A DNA stretch of 64,000 nt from Bradyrhizobium sp. CCGUVB4N (lineage in GTDB: Bacteria > Pseudomonadota > Alphaproteobacteria > Rhizobiales > Xanthobacteraceae), in contig NZ_JANADP010000001.1 in the NCBI RefSeq assembly GCF_024199945.1, positions 6,882,001-6,946,000 of the forward strand. Direction: 5' to 3'. The position numbers and the translations under genes are program-made. Every line of letters begins with the position of its first letter. The first letter of the stretch is position 1. The notes under the pieces are model-generated. The model did not search any database and was not told where the DNA came from. It saw nothing but the letters and a program-made list of their open reading frames with translations. Positions 43,882-52,294 of the stretch are shown here, in pieces.

Positions 43882-44862
43882 TTAACTTGCCGGCTTGAGC
43901 ACCGGGGTCCACTTCGCGATCTCGGATTTGACGAGGGCGGCAAGCGCCTCCGGGGTCCGCTCGGCCGCGGTGGGGATGACGCTGCCGAGCTCGAGCAAGC
44001 GCTTCTTCACGGTCTCATCGTCGAGCGCCTTGGCGGCAGCGGCGTTCAGGGTCGCCAGGATCGCGGGCGAGGTTCCCTTCGGCGCGAACATCGCATTCCA
44101 GGCCTGGGCCTGGAATGTGGGCAGGCCCGCTTCCGCCGTTGTCGGCACGTTCGGCAACGACGGATTGCGCTCCGGCGTTGCGATCGCATAGGCCTTGATG
44201 GTGCCGGCATTGATCTGCGGCACGGCGTTGACGATCTGGTCGCACATGTAGTCGACCTGGCCCGCCACCAGCGCGTTCATCGCCGGGCCGGTGCCGTTGA
44301 AGGGCACGCCGACCGGCTTGACGTCGAGAATGGAGTGCAGGAGCTCGCAAGACACGTGCGAGACCGAGCCGACGCCGGCATGCGCGGCGTTCACCTTCTC
44401 GGCATTCGCCTTCACGTAAGCGACGAACTCCTTGAGGTCCTTTGGCGGAAAATCCTTGCGCGCCAGGATCAGGATCGGCGTACCCGCGAGCAGCGCGATC
44501 GGCTCGAAGTCCTTCTCGGGATGGTAGGCGAGCTTCGGATAGAGCGGCACGGAGGCGGCGTGCGTGCCCATATGCCCGGTGATCAGCGTATAGCCGTCAT
44601 TGGCGGCGCGCGCGGCGCGCGTGGTCGCAGTGGTGCCACCGGCGCCGACCACGTTCTCGATGATGATGCTTTGCCCTAACGTCTGCGCCATGTGGCCGGT
44701 GACGATGCGCGAGATCACGTCGGTGGGGCCGCCCGCCGCGAACGGCACGATCATGGTTATGCTGCGCGTCGGATAGGTCTGCGCTTCGCTGGTCGCGACA
44801 AAGCCGCACAGCGATGCGAGCACGGCTGCACATGCGCCCGTGAGCGCGCGAATGGAGGTCAT
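43882..44862 (-). CDS. Bug-family tripartite tricarboxylate-type binding protein (TctC)
   Basis: A 326-residue periplasmic protein with a signal peptide (MTSIRALTGACAAVLASLCGFVATSEAQ) and the Bug signature YPTRSITMIVPFAAGGPTDVISRIVTGHM and GAGGTTATTRAARAANDGYT. I chose ATG 44862 with GGAG upstream; in-frame ATGs at 44871 and 44880 are close alternatives. It follows tctA on the same strand but is separated from it by a terminator-type hairpin whose T-run ends about 20 bases before the start. Likely cargo is a di- or tricarboxylate; not determined. Confidence 0.9.
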   Translation of the reverse strand: MTSIRALTGACAAVLASLCGFVATSEAQTYPTRSITMIVPFAAGGPTDVISRIVTGHMAQTLGQSIIIENVVGAGGTTATTRAARAANDGYTLITGHMGTHAASVPLYPKLAYHPEKDFEPIALLAGTPILILARKDFPPKDLKEFVAYVKANAEKVNAAHAGVGSVSHVSCELLHSILDVKPVGVPFNGTGPAMNALVAGQVDYMCDQIVNAVPQINAGTIKAYAIATPERNPSLPNVPTTAEAGLPTFQAQAWNAMFAPKGTSPAILATLNAAAAKALDDETVKKRLLELGSVIPTAAERTPEALAALVKSEIAKWTPVLKPAS

Positions 44863-44881
44863 CTGGATCATCTCCGACATA

Positions 44882-44910
44882 AACAAAAATGCCGGCCTCG
44901 CGGCCGGCAT
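44882..44910 (-). terminator. intrinsic-terminator-like hairpin between tctA and the TctC gene
   Basis: On the minus strand, a 9-base perfect stem ATGCCGGCC/GGCCGGCAT (44910-44902 and 44897-44889) with a GCGA loop is followed by TTTTTGTTT. It ends the tctBA transcript or limits read-through into the binding-protein gene. Confidence 0.85.
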
Positions 44911-44998
44911 TTTCATTTCACGAAGACATCACACAAGTCGATTGGACTTCCGAATGCGGCGTGCCGACGCGTGACACGCCGACGCAGGTACGCGCCGC

Positions 44999-46513
44999 TC
45001 AGTTCTCGGATTCGGTGAACACCTCGTCGCGCTTGGCGCGCAGCATGGGCAACAGCGTGAGCACCAGCAGGAATGCCGCGATCGCGAGCAGCACCGCCGA
45101 GAGCGGACGCGTCAGGAACACGCTCCAGTCACCACGCGAGATCAACAGCGCGCGGCGCAGGTTCTCTTCCATCAGCGGTCCGAGCACCATGCCGAGCAGC
45201 AGCGGCGCCGGCTCGAAATCGTGCTTGATCAGCCAGTAGCCGACGAGACCGAACACGCCTGCGAGGATGACGTCGACCGGGGCGTTGTTCACCGAGTAGA
45301 TGCCGATCGCGCAGAAGATCACGATCGAGGGGAACATCAGCCGATACGGCACGCGCAGCAGGCGGACCCAGATTCCGACCAGCGGCAGGTTGATGATGAT
45401 CAGCATCAGATTGCCGATCCACATCGAGGCGATCATGCCCCAGACCAGATCAGGCTGCTTCTGCATCACCTGCGGACCCGGCACGATGCCATGAATGGTC
45501 ATCGCACCCACCATCAGCGCCATCACCGCGTTCGGCGGGATGCCGAGGGTGAGCAGCGGGATGAAGGAGGTCTGGGCGGCTGCGTTGTTGGCGCTTTCCG
45601 GTGCCGCCACGCCCTCGATCGCACCGCGGCCGAACCGCTTCGGATCCTTGGCGAGCTTCTTCTCGAGCGTGTAGGCCGCGAACGACGCGATCACCGCACC
45701 GCCGCCGGGCAGAATGCCGAGGATCGAGCCGAGCACGGTGCCGCGCAGGATCGCGGGCGTCGAGTCGGCTAGGTCCTTCCTGGTCGGCATCAGGCCGGTG
45801 ATCTTCTGCTGCACCAGATCGCGATTCATCTCGGCGCCGGCGTCGAGATTGCGGATGATCTCGGCAAAGCCGAACACGCCCATCGCCACCGTCGCAAAGC
45901 CGAGGCCGTCGGCAAGCTCCGGAATGTTGAAGGCCATGCGCGAAGCACCGGTCTCGATGTCCGAGCCGACCATCGACAGCAGCAGGCCGAACACGATCAT
46001 CGCGATCGCCTTCAGCACCGAGCCCTTGGCGAGCACGACGGCGAAGATCAGGCCGAGCACCATCAGCGAGAAGTACTCGGCCGGACCGAACGCCAGCGCA
46101 AGTTTTGTGAGTGGTGCACCGAGAACCGCGATGAGCACGGTCGCGACGCAACCGGCGAAGAACGAGCCGATCGCGGCGATCGCCAGCGCCGGACCGGCAC
46201 GGCCCTGCTTGGCCATGGCGTGGCCGTCGATGGCAGTGACCACCGATGTCGCTTCGCCTGGAATGTTGACCAGAATCGAGGTGGTCGAGCCGCCATACTG
46301 GGCGCCGTAATAGATGCCGGCGAGCATGATCAGCGCGCCGACCGGCGGCAGCCCGAACGTGATCGGCAGCAGCATCGCGACGGTCGCGATGGTGCCGATG
46401 CCCGGCAGCACGCCGACCAGCGTGCCGACGAGCGCGCCGATCAGGCACATCAGAAGGTTGATCGGAGAAAAGGCGACGGCGAAACCGTGAGCGAGGTTGG
46501 CAAAAAGCTCCAT
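44999..46513 (-). CDS. tctA: tripartite tricarboxylate transporter large permease (TctA)
   Basis: A 504-residue membrane protein with about twelve hydrophobic segments. TctA-type sequence includes GALVGTLVGVLPGIGTIATVAMLLPITFGLPPVGALIMLAGIYYGAQYGGSTTSIL and LGILPGGGAVIASFAAYTLEKKL. The ATG at 46513 lies eight bases after tctB; the frame is open upstream inside tctB, but this start gives the family length. Drives uptake with TctB and a TctC-type receptor. Confidence 0.94.
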   Translation of the reverse strand: MELFANLAHGFAVAFSPINLLMCLIGALVGTLVGVLPGIGTIATVAMLLPITFGLPPVGALIMLAGIYYGAQYGGSTTSILVNIPGEATSVVTAIDGHAMAKQGRAGPALAIAAIGSFFAGCVATVLIAVLGAPLTKLALAFGPAEYFSLMVLGLIFAVVLAKGSVLKAIAMIVFGLLLSMVGSDIETGASRMAFNIPELADGLGFATVAMGVFGFAEIIRNLDAGAEMNRDLVQQKITGLMPTRKDLADSTPAILRGTVLGSILGILPGGGAVIASFAAYTLEKKLAKDPKRFGRGAIEGVAAPESANNAAAQTSFIPLLTLGIPPNAVMALMVGAMTIHGIVPGPQVMQKQPDLVWGMIASMWIGNLMLIIINLPLVGIWVRLLRVPYRLMFPSIVIFCAIGIYSVNNAPVDVILAGVFGLVGYWLIKHDFEPAPLLLGMVLGPLMEENLRRALLISRGDWSVFLTRPLSAVLLAIAAFLLVLTLLPMLRAKRDEVFTESEN

Positions 46514-46520
46514 GACAGCC

Positions 46521-47285
46521 TCACTGAGCCAGGAAACGCGGGAACATCGGCATTGGCAAACCGAGCACGTAGGGGAAGAGAAGCGCACAGCCGACCGTCA
46601 GGCAGGCGCCGACGATGGCCGCCTCCACCCAGCGCGTTTCATGCGATCCCAGCGCGGCGATCATGAAGCTCACAAACGCCGAGACCACGAGACCAAGCGG
46701 CCGGATCGCCAGCGCGAAGAACAGGATCGCGCACATCACGAACAGGGGTCCGCGCCATGAATAATGCGCGAGCGAGGGACCCTCGGCCAAAAGGCCCGTC
46801 AAGGCGATGCCCGCGGACAGAGCCACCAGCAATCCCCCGAACATCCGCGGTGCGGTGCCCGCGCCAAAGGAGAAGCCGCGCATACCCTGCAGGTCGCTCG
46901 AGGCCCACAGCGCGAACAGCGCAAGCGCCATGAGAATGACGCCGCCGATATAGTCCTGCGCCGACCTGATCGTCATGAACAGTGTGACAATCGCCACCGC
47001 GAACAGCGGATAGGAATAGATCAGTGCCAGCAGAACGTCCGATGACGCCTTCTTGGTATCACCGCCGACCGCGCCGAGCAGCGCAGCCGGACCGCCCGCG
47101 ACCAGTGCAGTCGCGTGGCTGATCAGGACCGATGCCGGACCGCGCCCGGCACCCCAGCCAAAGATCGTCCCGATCGACCAGATGAATTCGAAAATTTGTG
47201 GCGCGATGGCCAGCAGGCAGAAGCCGATCGCCACCGATGTGTTTCTTGTGGCTGACGCCGCCGAGTGGCCCATTGTGTCGGCCAT
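46521..47285 (-). CDS. tctB: tripartite tricarboxylate transporter small permease (TctB)
   Basis: A 254-residue protein with several hydrophobic segments. The TctB domain in the second half is YIGGVILMALALFALWASSDLQGMRGFSFGAGTAPRMFGGLLVALSAGIAL. It is longer than usual TctB because of a ~100-residue N-terminal extension with two further helices. It is immediately upstream of tctA. Confidence 0.88.
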   Translation of the reverse strand: MADTMGHSAASATRNTSVAIGFCLLAIAPQIFEFIWSIGTIFGWGAGRGPASVLISHATALVAGGPAALLGAVGGDTKKASSDVLLALIYSYPLFAVAIVTLFMTIRSAQDYIGGVILMALALFALWASSDLQGMRGFSFGAGTAPRMFGGLLVALSAGIALTGLLAEGPSLAHYSWRGPLFVMCAILFFALAIRPLGLVVSAFVSFMIAALGSHETRWVEAAIVGACLTVGCALLFPYVLGLPMPMFPRFLAQ

Positions 47286-47379
47286 GCATGTCTCCTCCGC
47301 GACCCGTAAGCCACGAGCACTGTTGTTCTAATCGGCTGGAAATCGATCCCCGGCCCGGATCATTGCCTAGCGATTTTCA

Positions 47380-47910
47380 TCACACAATGCCAGCAAAACC
47401 CAACAGGCCCCCTGCTAGCAGAAGCCACAGTGGATTGACGCGCGAGACGGAGGCGATCACTGCAACCGTGGCGGTCAGGAGCAGCGCAGCAATGGTGCGA
47501 TCGGTCGACCGTGCCAGGATCAGAGCACTCGCCGCCATCAATCCGATCGACAGCGGAACCAGTGCAGCCTGGATCAGGCCGGGCCAGCGCGATTGGCTCG
47601 GCCGGTTCAAAAGCCGGCTGACATAATAGGCAAGCAGCGCCGTCGGCAGGCACATCGCCAACGTTGCGGCCAGCGCGCCGGGAATGCCGGCAACGGCATA
47701 GCCGATTAACGTGACGATAAGCACGTTGGGACCTGGCGAAAGCTGCGCGATCGCATAGGCGTCCGCGAACTGCTTGTCGGTCATCCAGTGATGCACATCG
47801 ACGGCGATGCGGTGCATCTCGGGCACCGCGGCCGCGGCGCCGCCGACCGCGAACAAGGACATTAGACCAAAGGTGGAGATCAGCGCCCAGATCGGGTTCT
47901 CGCTGCTCAT
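47380..47910 (-). CDS. chromate transporter-family protein, C-terminal-half type (ChrA)
   Basis: A 176-residue single-domain CHR protein. It shows GLMSLFAVGGAAAAVPEMHR and AQLSPGPNVLIVTLIGYAVAG, matching one half of ChrA. The other half is encoded by the gene immediately upstream with a four-base overlap. Two-gene 'short CHR' pairs form heterodimeric exporters; chromate is the known substrate for some, but the physiological ion here is not shown. Confidence 0.9.
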   Translation of the reverse strand: MSSENPIWALISTFGLMSLFAVGGAAAAVPEMHRIAVDVHHWMTDKQFADAYAIAQLSPGPNVLIVTLIGYAVAGIPGALAATLAMCLPTALLAYYVSRLLNRPSQSRWPGLIQAALVPLSIGLMAASALILARSTDRTIAALLLTATVAVIASVSRVNPLWLLLAGGLLGFAGIV

Positions 47911-48512
47911 GCTGCTACCTTCCGCCGCATCAGATAGGTGACGCCGATGCTGAGCGGGATCGCGACCAGCAGCACCGCCTGCAACGGCCAGCGAAGCACG
48001 CCGATGGCTGTGAACACGCCAAGCATCAGGATGAGCACGACGACGTCCATCCGCTTCAGCAGCGGCGTCATCATGCGGAAGACCACCGCGATCAACAAGC
48101 CGACCGCCGCGCAGGAAATGCCTGCGAGAATACGACGCAGCACCTCCACGTCGCCGAACCGGGCGTAGATGATCGCGAGCACCGTCATGATCAGCGTCGG
48201 CGGCAGCAACAGCCCGGTGAAGGCTGCGACGCCGCCGGCGATGCCGCGCAGCCGCGAGCCGAACACCATCGACAGGTTGACGATGTTGGGCCCGGGCAGG
48301 AAATGGCAGAGCGCAAAGGTCTCGTTGAACTCGTCCGCGGTCATCCATCGATGCTGGTCGACGATGGCGTGCCGGGCAAACACCAGGACGCCGCCGAAGC
48401 CGGCCAGCGACATCCGGGCAAAGGCCAGAAACAGCGCGGCGAGACCTGGCGGAGCGGCGTGAGTTGGCGAAGGATCCGGCTCTTGGGCGGCCGGTGCTGA
48501 ATCCGGGGACAT
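47907..48512 (-). CDS. chromate transporter-family protein, N-terminal-half type (ChrA)
   Basis: A 201-residue CHR protein. A proline-rich N-terminus is followed by FARMSLAGFGGVLVFARHAIVDQHRWMTADEFNETFALCHFLPGPNIVNLSMVFGSRLRG, the CHR signature. It pairs with the downstream CHR gene (ATGA overlap). Confidence 0.9.
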   Translation of the reverse strand: MSPDSAPAAQEPDPSPTHAAPPGLAALFLAFARMSLAGFGGVLVFARHAIVDQHRWMTADEFNETFALCHFLPGPNIVNLSMVFGSRLRGIAGGVAAFTGLLLPPTLIMTVLAIIYARFGDVEVLRRILAGISCAAVGLLIAVVFRMMTPLLKRMDVVVLILMLGVFTAIGVLRWPLQAVLLVAIPLSIGVTYLMRRKVAA

Positions 48513-48639
48513 GCCAACAGCTTAGAACGCGGTCCGCCGCGGGGCCAAGATCAGACAGAACACCGGTCGGAACCTATCCAAAGGAACCTCCGCGCCGTCG
48601 CGCCAAACCCCTGTCTTTCTATACCTTTGCCCCCTATAT

Positions 48640-48988
48640 TGGGGGTGCCGGTTCGCCGGCTATGGAAATAAACGGTCGTCGCAATAAACCATTCGGACCC
48701 GGGGGCGGTACCCGGCGCCTCCACCAAAGCTCATCGTTTGGCGGGCTTGGCCCACTGGCAAGTGAGCTTCGGCGGGGGCGAAATAGGATCGACGAGGGCG
48801 TAAAGGGCGTACTTTTTCCCGGTATTGTTCCGCCGTTATCGGGCTACTGCAATAGTTGCCAACGACAACTTTGCTCCGGTTGCTCAGGCTGCGTAACGCA
48901 GTTTGAAAGACCATCTTAAAGTCCTAACGGGTTAAGCTCCGTTAGGCGGGGTTCGGAGGCACCTGGCAACAGAAGCCTCCACTTACCT
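48640..48988 (+). ncRNA. ssrA: circularly permuted two-piece tmRNA (alpha-tmRNA)
   Basis: The order is permuted. First comes the acceptor piece, whose T arm and 3' end read GGACCCGGGGGCGG...GCGCCTCCACCA and finish at 48726. Next comes a 47-base intervening stretch, then the coding piece beginning GGGGGCGAAATAGGATCGAC at 48774. GGGGGCG pairs with CGCCTCC (one G-U) to form the acceptor stem. The tag frame at 48858-48896 encodes ANDNFAPVAQAA then TAA. Stem CTAACGG/CCGTTAG and stem GGAGGC/GCCTCC (ending at 48980) close the 3' side. The two mature ends are clear, but the outer 5' and 3' limits are approximate. The RNA frees stalled ribosomes and tags the nascent chain for ClpXP. Confidence 0.93.
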
Positions 48989-49097
48989 CTGATTTCCTTC
49001 CCGGCGGGGACTCCTGCTGACCCGTCAGGCGCGGTACTATTGCGGCTTGGCGAGTCGGGCCGGCAGGGCCCGTCTCCTGGAATGCAACAGGACCACC

Positions 49098-49616
49098 ATG
49101 GCGACCGATCATATCCGATACGATGTGCTGGCACGCGACGCGCTGCGCGGCGTGTTGCGCAAGGTGCTGACCGACGCCGCGGCCCATGGCCTGCCGGGTG
49201 AGCACCATTTCTTCATCACCTTCGTATCGAAGGCCGAGGGCGTGAAGCTGTCGAGCCGGCTGCTTGCGCAATATCCGGAAGAGATGACGATCATCCTCCA
49301 GCACCAGTTCTGGGATCTGACCGTGCTCGAGGACCGTTTCGAGGTCGGCCTGTCCTTTGGCGGCATCCCGGAGCGGCTGATCGTGCCGTTCAGCGCCATC
49401 AAGAGCTTCCTCGATCCGTCCGTGAAATTCGGCCTCCAGTTCGACACCTCGGATGTCGCGGAGGTGACGGGCGAGAATTTGCCCGTGGCCCCGGCCCCAT
49501 CCGCCGTGGCGGCACCCGCGCCGGCCACCGAGACGGCCGAGACCGCGGAAGAACCGACCCCGCCGAACCAGGGCGGCGCCGAGGTCGTGCGGCTCGATCG
49601 TTTCCGCAAGAAATGA
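49098..49616 (+). CDS. sspB: SspB-alpha, ClpXP adaptor for ssrA-tagged proteins
   Basis: A 172-residue protein whose first ~125 residues form the SspB substrate-binding domain (YDVLARDALRGVLRKVLTDAAAHGLPGEHHFFITFVSKAEGVKLSSRL; LIVPFSAIKSFLDPSVKFGLQF). An Ala/Pro/Glu-rich linker follows, and then the C-terminal ClpX-docking peptide EVVRLDRFRKK. The start ATG at 49098 is preceded by ACAGGACC. It lies about 110 bases downstream of the tmRNA gene, whose tag it recognises. The docking tail and linker make it complete. Confidence 0.94.
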   Translation: MATDHIRYDVLARDALRGVLRKVLTDAAAHGLPGEHHFFITFVSKAEGVKLSSRLLAQYPEEMTIILQHQFWDLTVLEDRFEVGLSFGGIPERLIVPFSAIKSFLDPSVKFGLQFDTSDVAEVTGENLPVAPAPSAVAAPAPATETAETAEEPTPPNQGGAEVVRLDRFRKK

Positions 49617-49717
49617 TCTAGGTTGGCCGCGAGACCGTCGCGCCCGGCCAAACTCCCTATATAGAAGAGCACATCAAGAGGCCGCGCGGCGTCTCGCGCG
49701 GCAGAATGGATGTGCTC

Positions 49718-51139
49718 ATGGCCAAAGCTGCCCGCGCGAAGACCACCCGCCCCGCGACCCGCATCGAGACCGACAGCTTCGGTCCCATCGAGGTCCCCGC
49801 CGATCGCTATTGGGGGGCGCAGACCGAACGCTCGCGCCAGAATTTCCGCATCGGCATTGACCGCATGCCGATCTCGCTCGTGCATGCCCTCGGCATCGTC
49901 AAGCTTGCGGCCGCACAGTCCAACCTCGAGCTCGGCCTGCTCGACAAGCGCCGCGCTGGCGCCATCATTCGCGCCGCGCACGAGGTGATCGAGGGCAAGC
50001 TCGACGATCATTTCCCGCTCGTGGTGTGGCAGACCGGCTCGGGGACGCAGAGCAACATGAACCTCAACGAGGTCATCGCCAACCGCGCCAACGAGCTGCT
50101 CGGCGGCGAGCTCGGATCCAAGAAGCCGGTGCATCCCAACGACCACGTCAACATGAGCCAGTCGTCGAACGACTCTTTCCCGACGGCGATGCACATCGCG
50201 GCCGCAAGCCGCGTCACGGCGGATCTCGTCCCTGCCCTCGGCGAACTGCACCGCGCGCTGCGCAAGAAGGAGAAGGAGTTCGCCAAGATCGTGAAGATCG
50301 GCCGTACCCACACCCAGGATGCGACGCCGCTGACACTTGGCCAGGAATTCTCGGGCTACGCCGCGCAGGTCGAGAGCGGCATCGCGCGGCTCAAGGTCGC
50401 GGTGAAGGACCTCTATCCGCTGGCGCAGGGCGGCACCGCCGTCGGCACCGGCCTCAATTCGAAGCCGCGCTTCGCAAGGCTGTTTGCAAAGCACGTCGCC
50501 GGGATCACGAAACTTCCCTTCACCAGCGCCGCCAACAAATTCGAGGCGCTGGCTTCGAACGACGCCTATGTGCTGGCGCACGGCGCCATCAATTCCGTCG
50601 CGACGGGCCTTTTCAAGATCGCCAATGACATCCGCCTGCTCGGATCGGGCCCGCGCTCGGGCCTCGGCGAACTGATCCTGCCGGAGAACGAACCGGGCTC
50701 ATCGATCATGCCGGGCAAGGTCAATCCGACGCAGTGCGAGGCGATGACCATGGTGTGCTGCCAGGTGTTCGGTAATCACACCGCGATCACGGTCGCCGGC
50801 AGCCAGGGCCATTTCGAGCTCAACGTCTACAAGCCGGTGCTCGCCTACAACATGCTGCACTCGATCCGCCTGATGGCGGACGCCGCGCGCTCATTCACCG
50901 AGCATTGCGTCAGCGGCATCCGCGCCGACCAGAAGCACATCAAGGAGCTGATGGAGCGTTCGCTGATGCTGGTGACCGCGCTCGCGCCGAAGATCGGCTA
51001 CGACAACGCGGCCAAGGTGGCCAAGACCGCGCATGCCAACGGCACCACGCTGAAGGAGGAGGCACTGCGGCTCGGCTTCGTCTCGGCCGACGAATTCGAC
51101 CGCCTGGTGCAGCCGGAGAAGATGACGCGACCCGGGTGA
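49718..51139 (+). CDS. fumC: class II fumarate hydratase
   Basis: The ~473-residue iron-independent fumarase of the TCA cycle has an N-terminal ETDSFGPIEVPADRYWGAQTERSRQNF, MNLNEVIANRAN, VNMSQSSNDSFPTAMH, GRTHTQDATPLTLGQEFSGY and the family signature GSSIMPGKVNPTQCEAM. ATG 49718 and ATG 49706 (four codons earlier) are both possible; neither has a strong ribosome site. Confidence 0.97.
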   Translation: MAKAARAKTTRPATRIETDSFGPIEVPADRYWGAQTERSRQNFRIGIDRMPISLVHALGIVKLAAAQSNLELGLLDKRRAGAIIRAAHEVIEGKLDDHFPLVVWQTGSGTQSNMNLNEVIANRANELLGGELGSKKPVHPNDHVNMSQSSNDSFPTAMHIAAASRVTADLVPALGELHRALRKKEKEFAKIVKIGRTHTQDATPLTLGQEFSGYAAQVESGIARLKVAVKDLYPLAQGGTAVGTGLNSKPRFARLFAKHVAGITKLPFTSAANKFEALASNDAYVLAHGAINSVATGLFKIANDIRLLGSGPRSGLGELILPENEPGSSIMPGKVNPTQCEAMTMVCCQVFGNHTAITVAGSQGHFELNVYKPVLAYNMLHSIRLMADAARSFTEHCVSGIRADQKHIKELMERSLMLVTALAPKIGYDNAAKVAKTAHANGTTLKEEALRLGFVSADEFDRLVQPEKMTRPG

Positions 51140-51215
51140 ATTCCGAATTCCGATAGTCATCCGTAATGATACGGAGCCCTAAAAGCTCATAATTATAAGG
51201 CTTAAAGGACAGGAT

Positions 51216-51229
51216 TTGATTACCGTCAA
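51216..51229. promoter_or_regulatory. possible Fnr/FixK-type half-perfect box
   Basis: TTGATTACCGTCAA matches the FixK/Fnr consensus TTGAT-N4-ATCAA with one mismatch. It lies about 190 bases before the DUF4169 gene. A single match in a 64-kb window can arise by chance. Confidence 0.25.
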
Positions 51230-51418
51230 TGTGGCGGCGGCGGCACCTGCTACGCAAAGCCCCTCTGCCCTTGACGGGGCGAAATTCATCGTTTGATGGC
51301 CGACAGGCCGATTGACGAGGACGAGCGAATGACGATCAAGTCTTGTGGGGCGCAACGCGGCGCCCTGTTTCTGGAAGTTTCATCCAGCCTGAAGAGGAGC
51401 GGATGATGGAGACGCGGC

Positions 51419-51607
51419 ATGGGGAACGTCATCAACCTGAATCGTTTCAGGAAGCGCGCCGAGCGGGAAGCATCGGCGAAGCAGGCGGACGCCAACCGAA
51501 CGAAGTTCGGCCGCACGAAGGCCGAGCGATCGTCGGCGGAGAAGCAGGCGGACCAGGCGAAGGCGCATCTGGACCAGCATCGGATCGATCGCGAGGAGCA
51601 GCCATGA
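51419..51607 (+). CDS. DUF4169 small basic protein
   Basis: A 62-residue, highly charged protein (MGNVINLNRFRKRAEREASAK... then a helical K/R/A/Q-rich tail) matching the DUF4169 pattern. Function unknown. It overlaps the next gene by ATGA and follows fumC, a pairing I recall as conserved in this order. Confidence 0.85.
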   Translation: MGNVINLNRFRKRAEREASAKQADANRTKFGRTKAERSSAEKQADQAKAHLDQHRIDREEQP

Positions 51608-51855
51608 AGTCGCCCGTCGTGAAGCGCTCGATCGTGGTCGCCGGCCACAAGACCAGCGTCAGCCTGGAAGAGGCGTTCTGGAACGGCATGAAGGAGATCT
51701 CGGGCCTGCGCAACATGACGCTGTCCGAGCTCGTCGGCGAAATCGACGGCGGCCGCCAGCAGGGCAATCTGTCCTCGGCAATCCGCCTGTTCGTGCTCGA
51801 CTACTTCAAGAGCCGCGCCATGGCCGCCCAGCCGGAAAAGGTCCCGGCGCAGTAG
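51604..51855 (+). CDS. ribbon-helix-helix domain protein
   Basis: The 83-residue protein has KRSIVVAGHKTSVSLEEAFWNGMKEISGLRNMTLSELVGEIDGGRQQGNLSSAIRLFVLDYFKS, a single RHH_4-type fold that may bind DNA. It is translationally coupled to DUF4169 (ATGA). Target unknown. An in-frame extension upstream crosses the DUF4169 gene and is not supported. Confidence 0.88.
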   Translation: MKSPVVKRSIVVAGHKTSVSLEEAFWNGMKEISGLRNMTLSELVGEIDGGRQQGNLSSAIRLFVLDYFKSRAMAAQPEKVPAQ

Positions 51856-51918
51856 CGCCAAGGACTGGCGCCAAGGACTGCTGCCAAGGCGTTCGGCCCA
51901 CGGCTTCGTGATCTGCAC

Positions 51919-51935
51919 TTTAAAATCACTCTAAG
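51919..51935. promoter_or_regulatory. Irr-box (ICE)-like palindrome upstream of feoAB
   Basis: TTTAAAATCACTCTAAG matches the rhizobial iron-control element consensus TTTAGAA-N3-TTCTAAA at 11 of 14 fixed positions. It lies 60 bases before the feoA start, a sensible place for iron-dependent control. Confidence 0.5.
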
Positions 51936-51994
51936 GTGCAGTTTCAACGAGCGTGCGCGCTTGACCTCCCTGCCCTGCGTTGAAAATACAGGGC

Positions 51995-52270
51995 ATGACC
52001 GACACCCACGATACGCGCCGCGAGATGCCGCTGGGCCTGGCCAAGCGCGGCTATACCGGCGTCATCCAGCACCTCTCCGCCAAGGACGCCGGCTCGGCAC
52101 TCTCGGACATCGAGCTCGAGAGCCGGCTGATCGAGCTCGGCTTCGTCGAGGGCGCGCGGGTCGAGGTCCTGCACGAGGGGCTGGTCGGACGCGACCCGAT
52201 CGCCGTGCGCGTCGACAACATCACCATCGCGGTGCGCCGCCGCGAAGCCATGGCCATCATCGTCGCCTGA
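51995..52270 (+). CDS. feoA: FeoA, ferrous iron transport accessory protein
   Basis: The 91-residue SH3-like protein has MPLGLAKRGYTGVIQHLSAKD...ESRLIELGFVEGARVEVLHEGLVGRDPIAVRVDNITIAVRRREAMAIIV. FeoA assists the FeoB channel. The ATG at 51995 follows CAGGG; a TTG five codons upstream is unlikely. feoB starts 24 bases after its stop. Confidence 0.94.
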   Translation: MTDTHDTRREMPLGLAKRGYTGVIQHLSAKDAGSALSDIELESRLIELGFVEGARVEVLHEGLVGRDPIAVRVDNITIAVRRREAMAIIVA

Positions 52271-52294
52271 GATTGCGGCCGGACATCTGATTCC

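Noticed and set aside
48464..48919. Open frames on both strands through the tmRNA gene
   Set aside because: The region is explained by the permuted tmRNA: acceptor stem, CCA end and tag frame.
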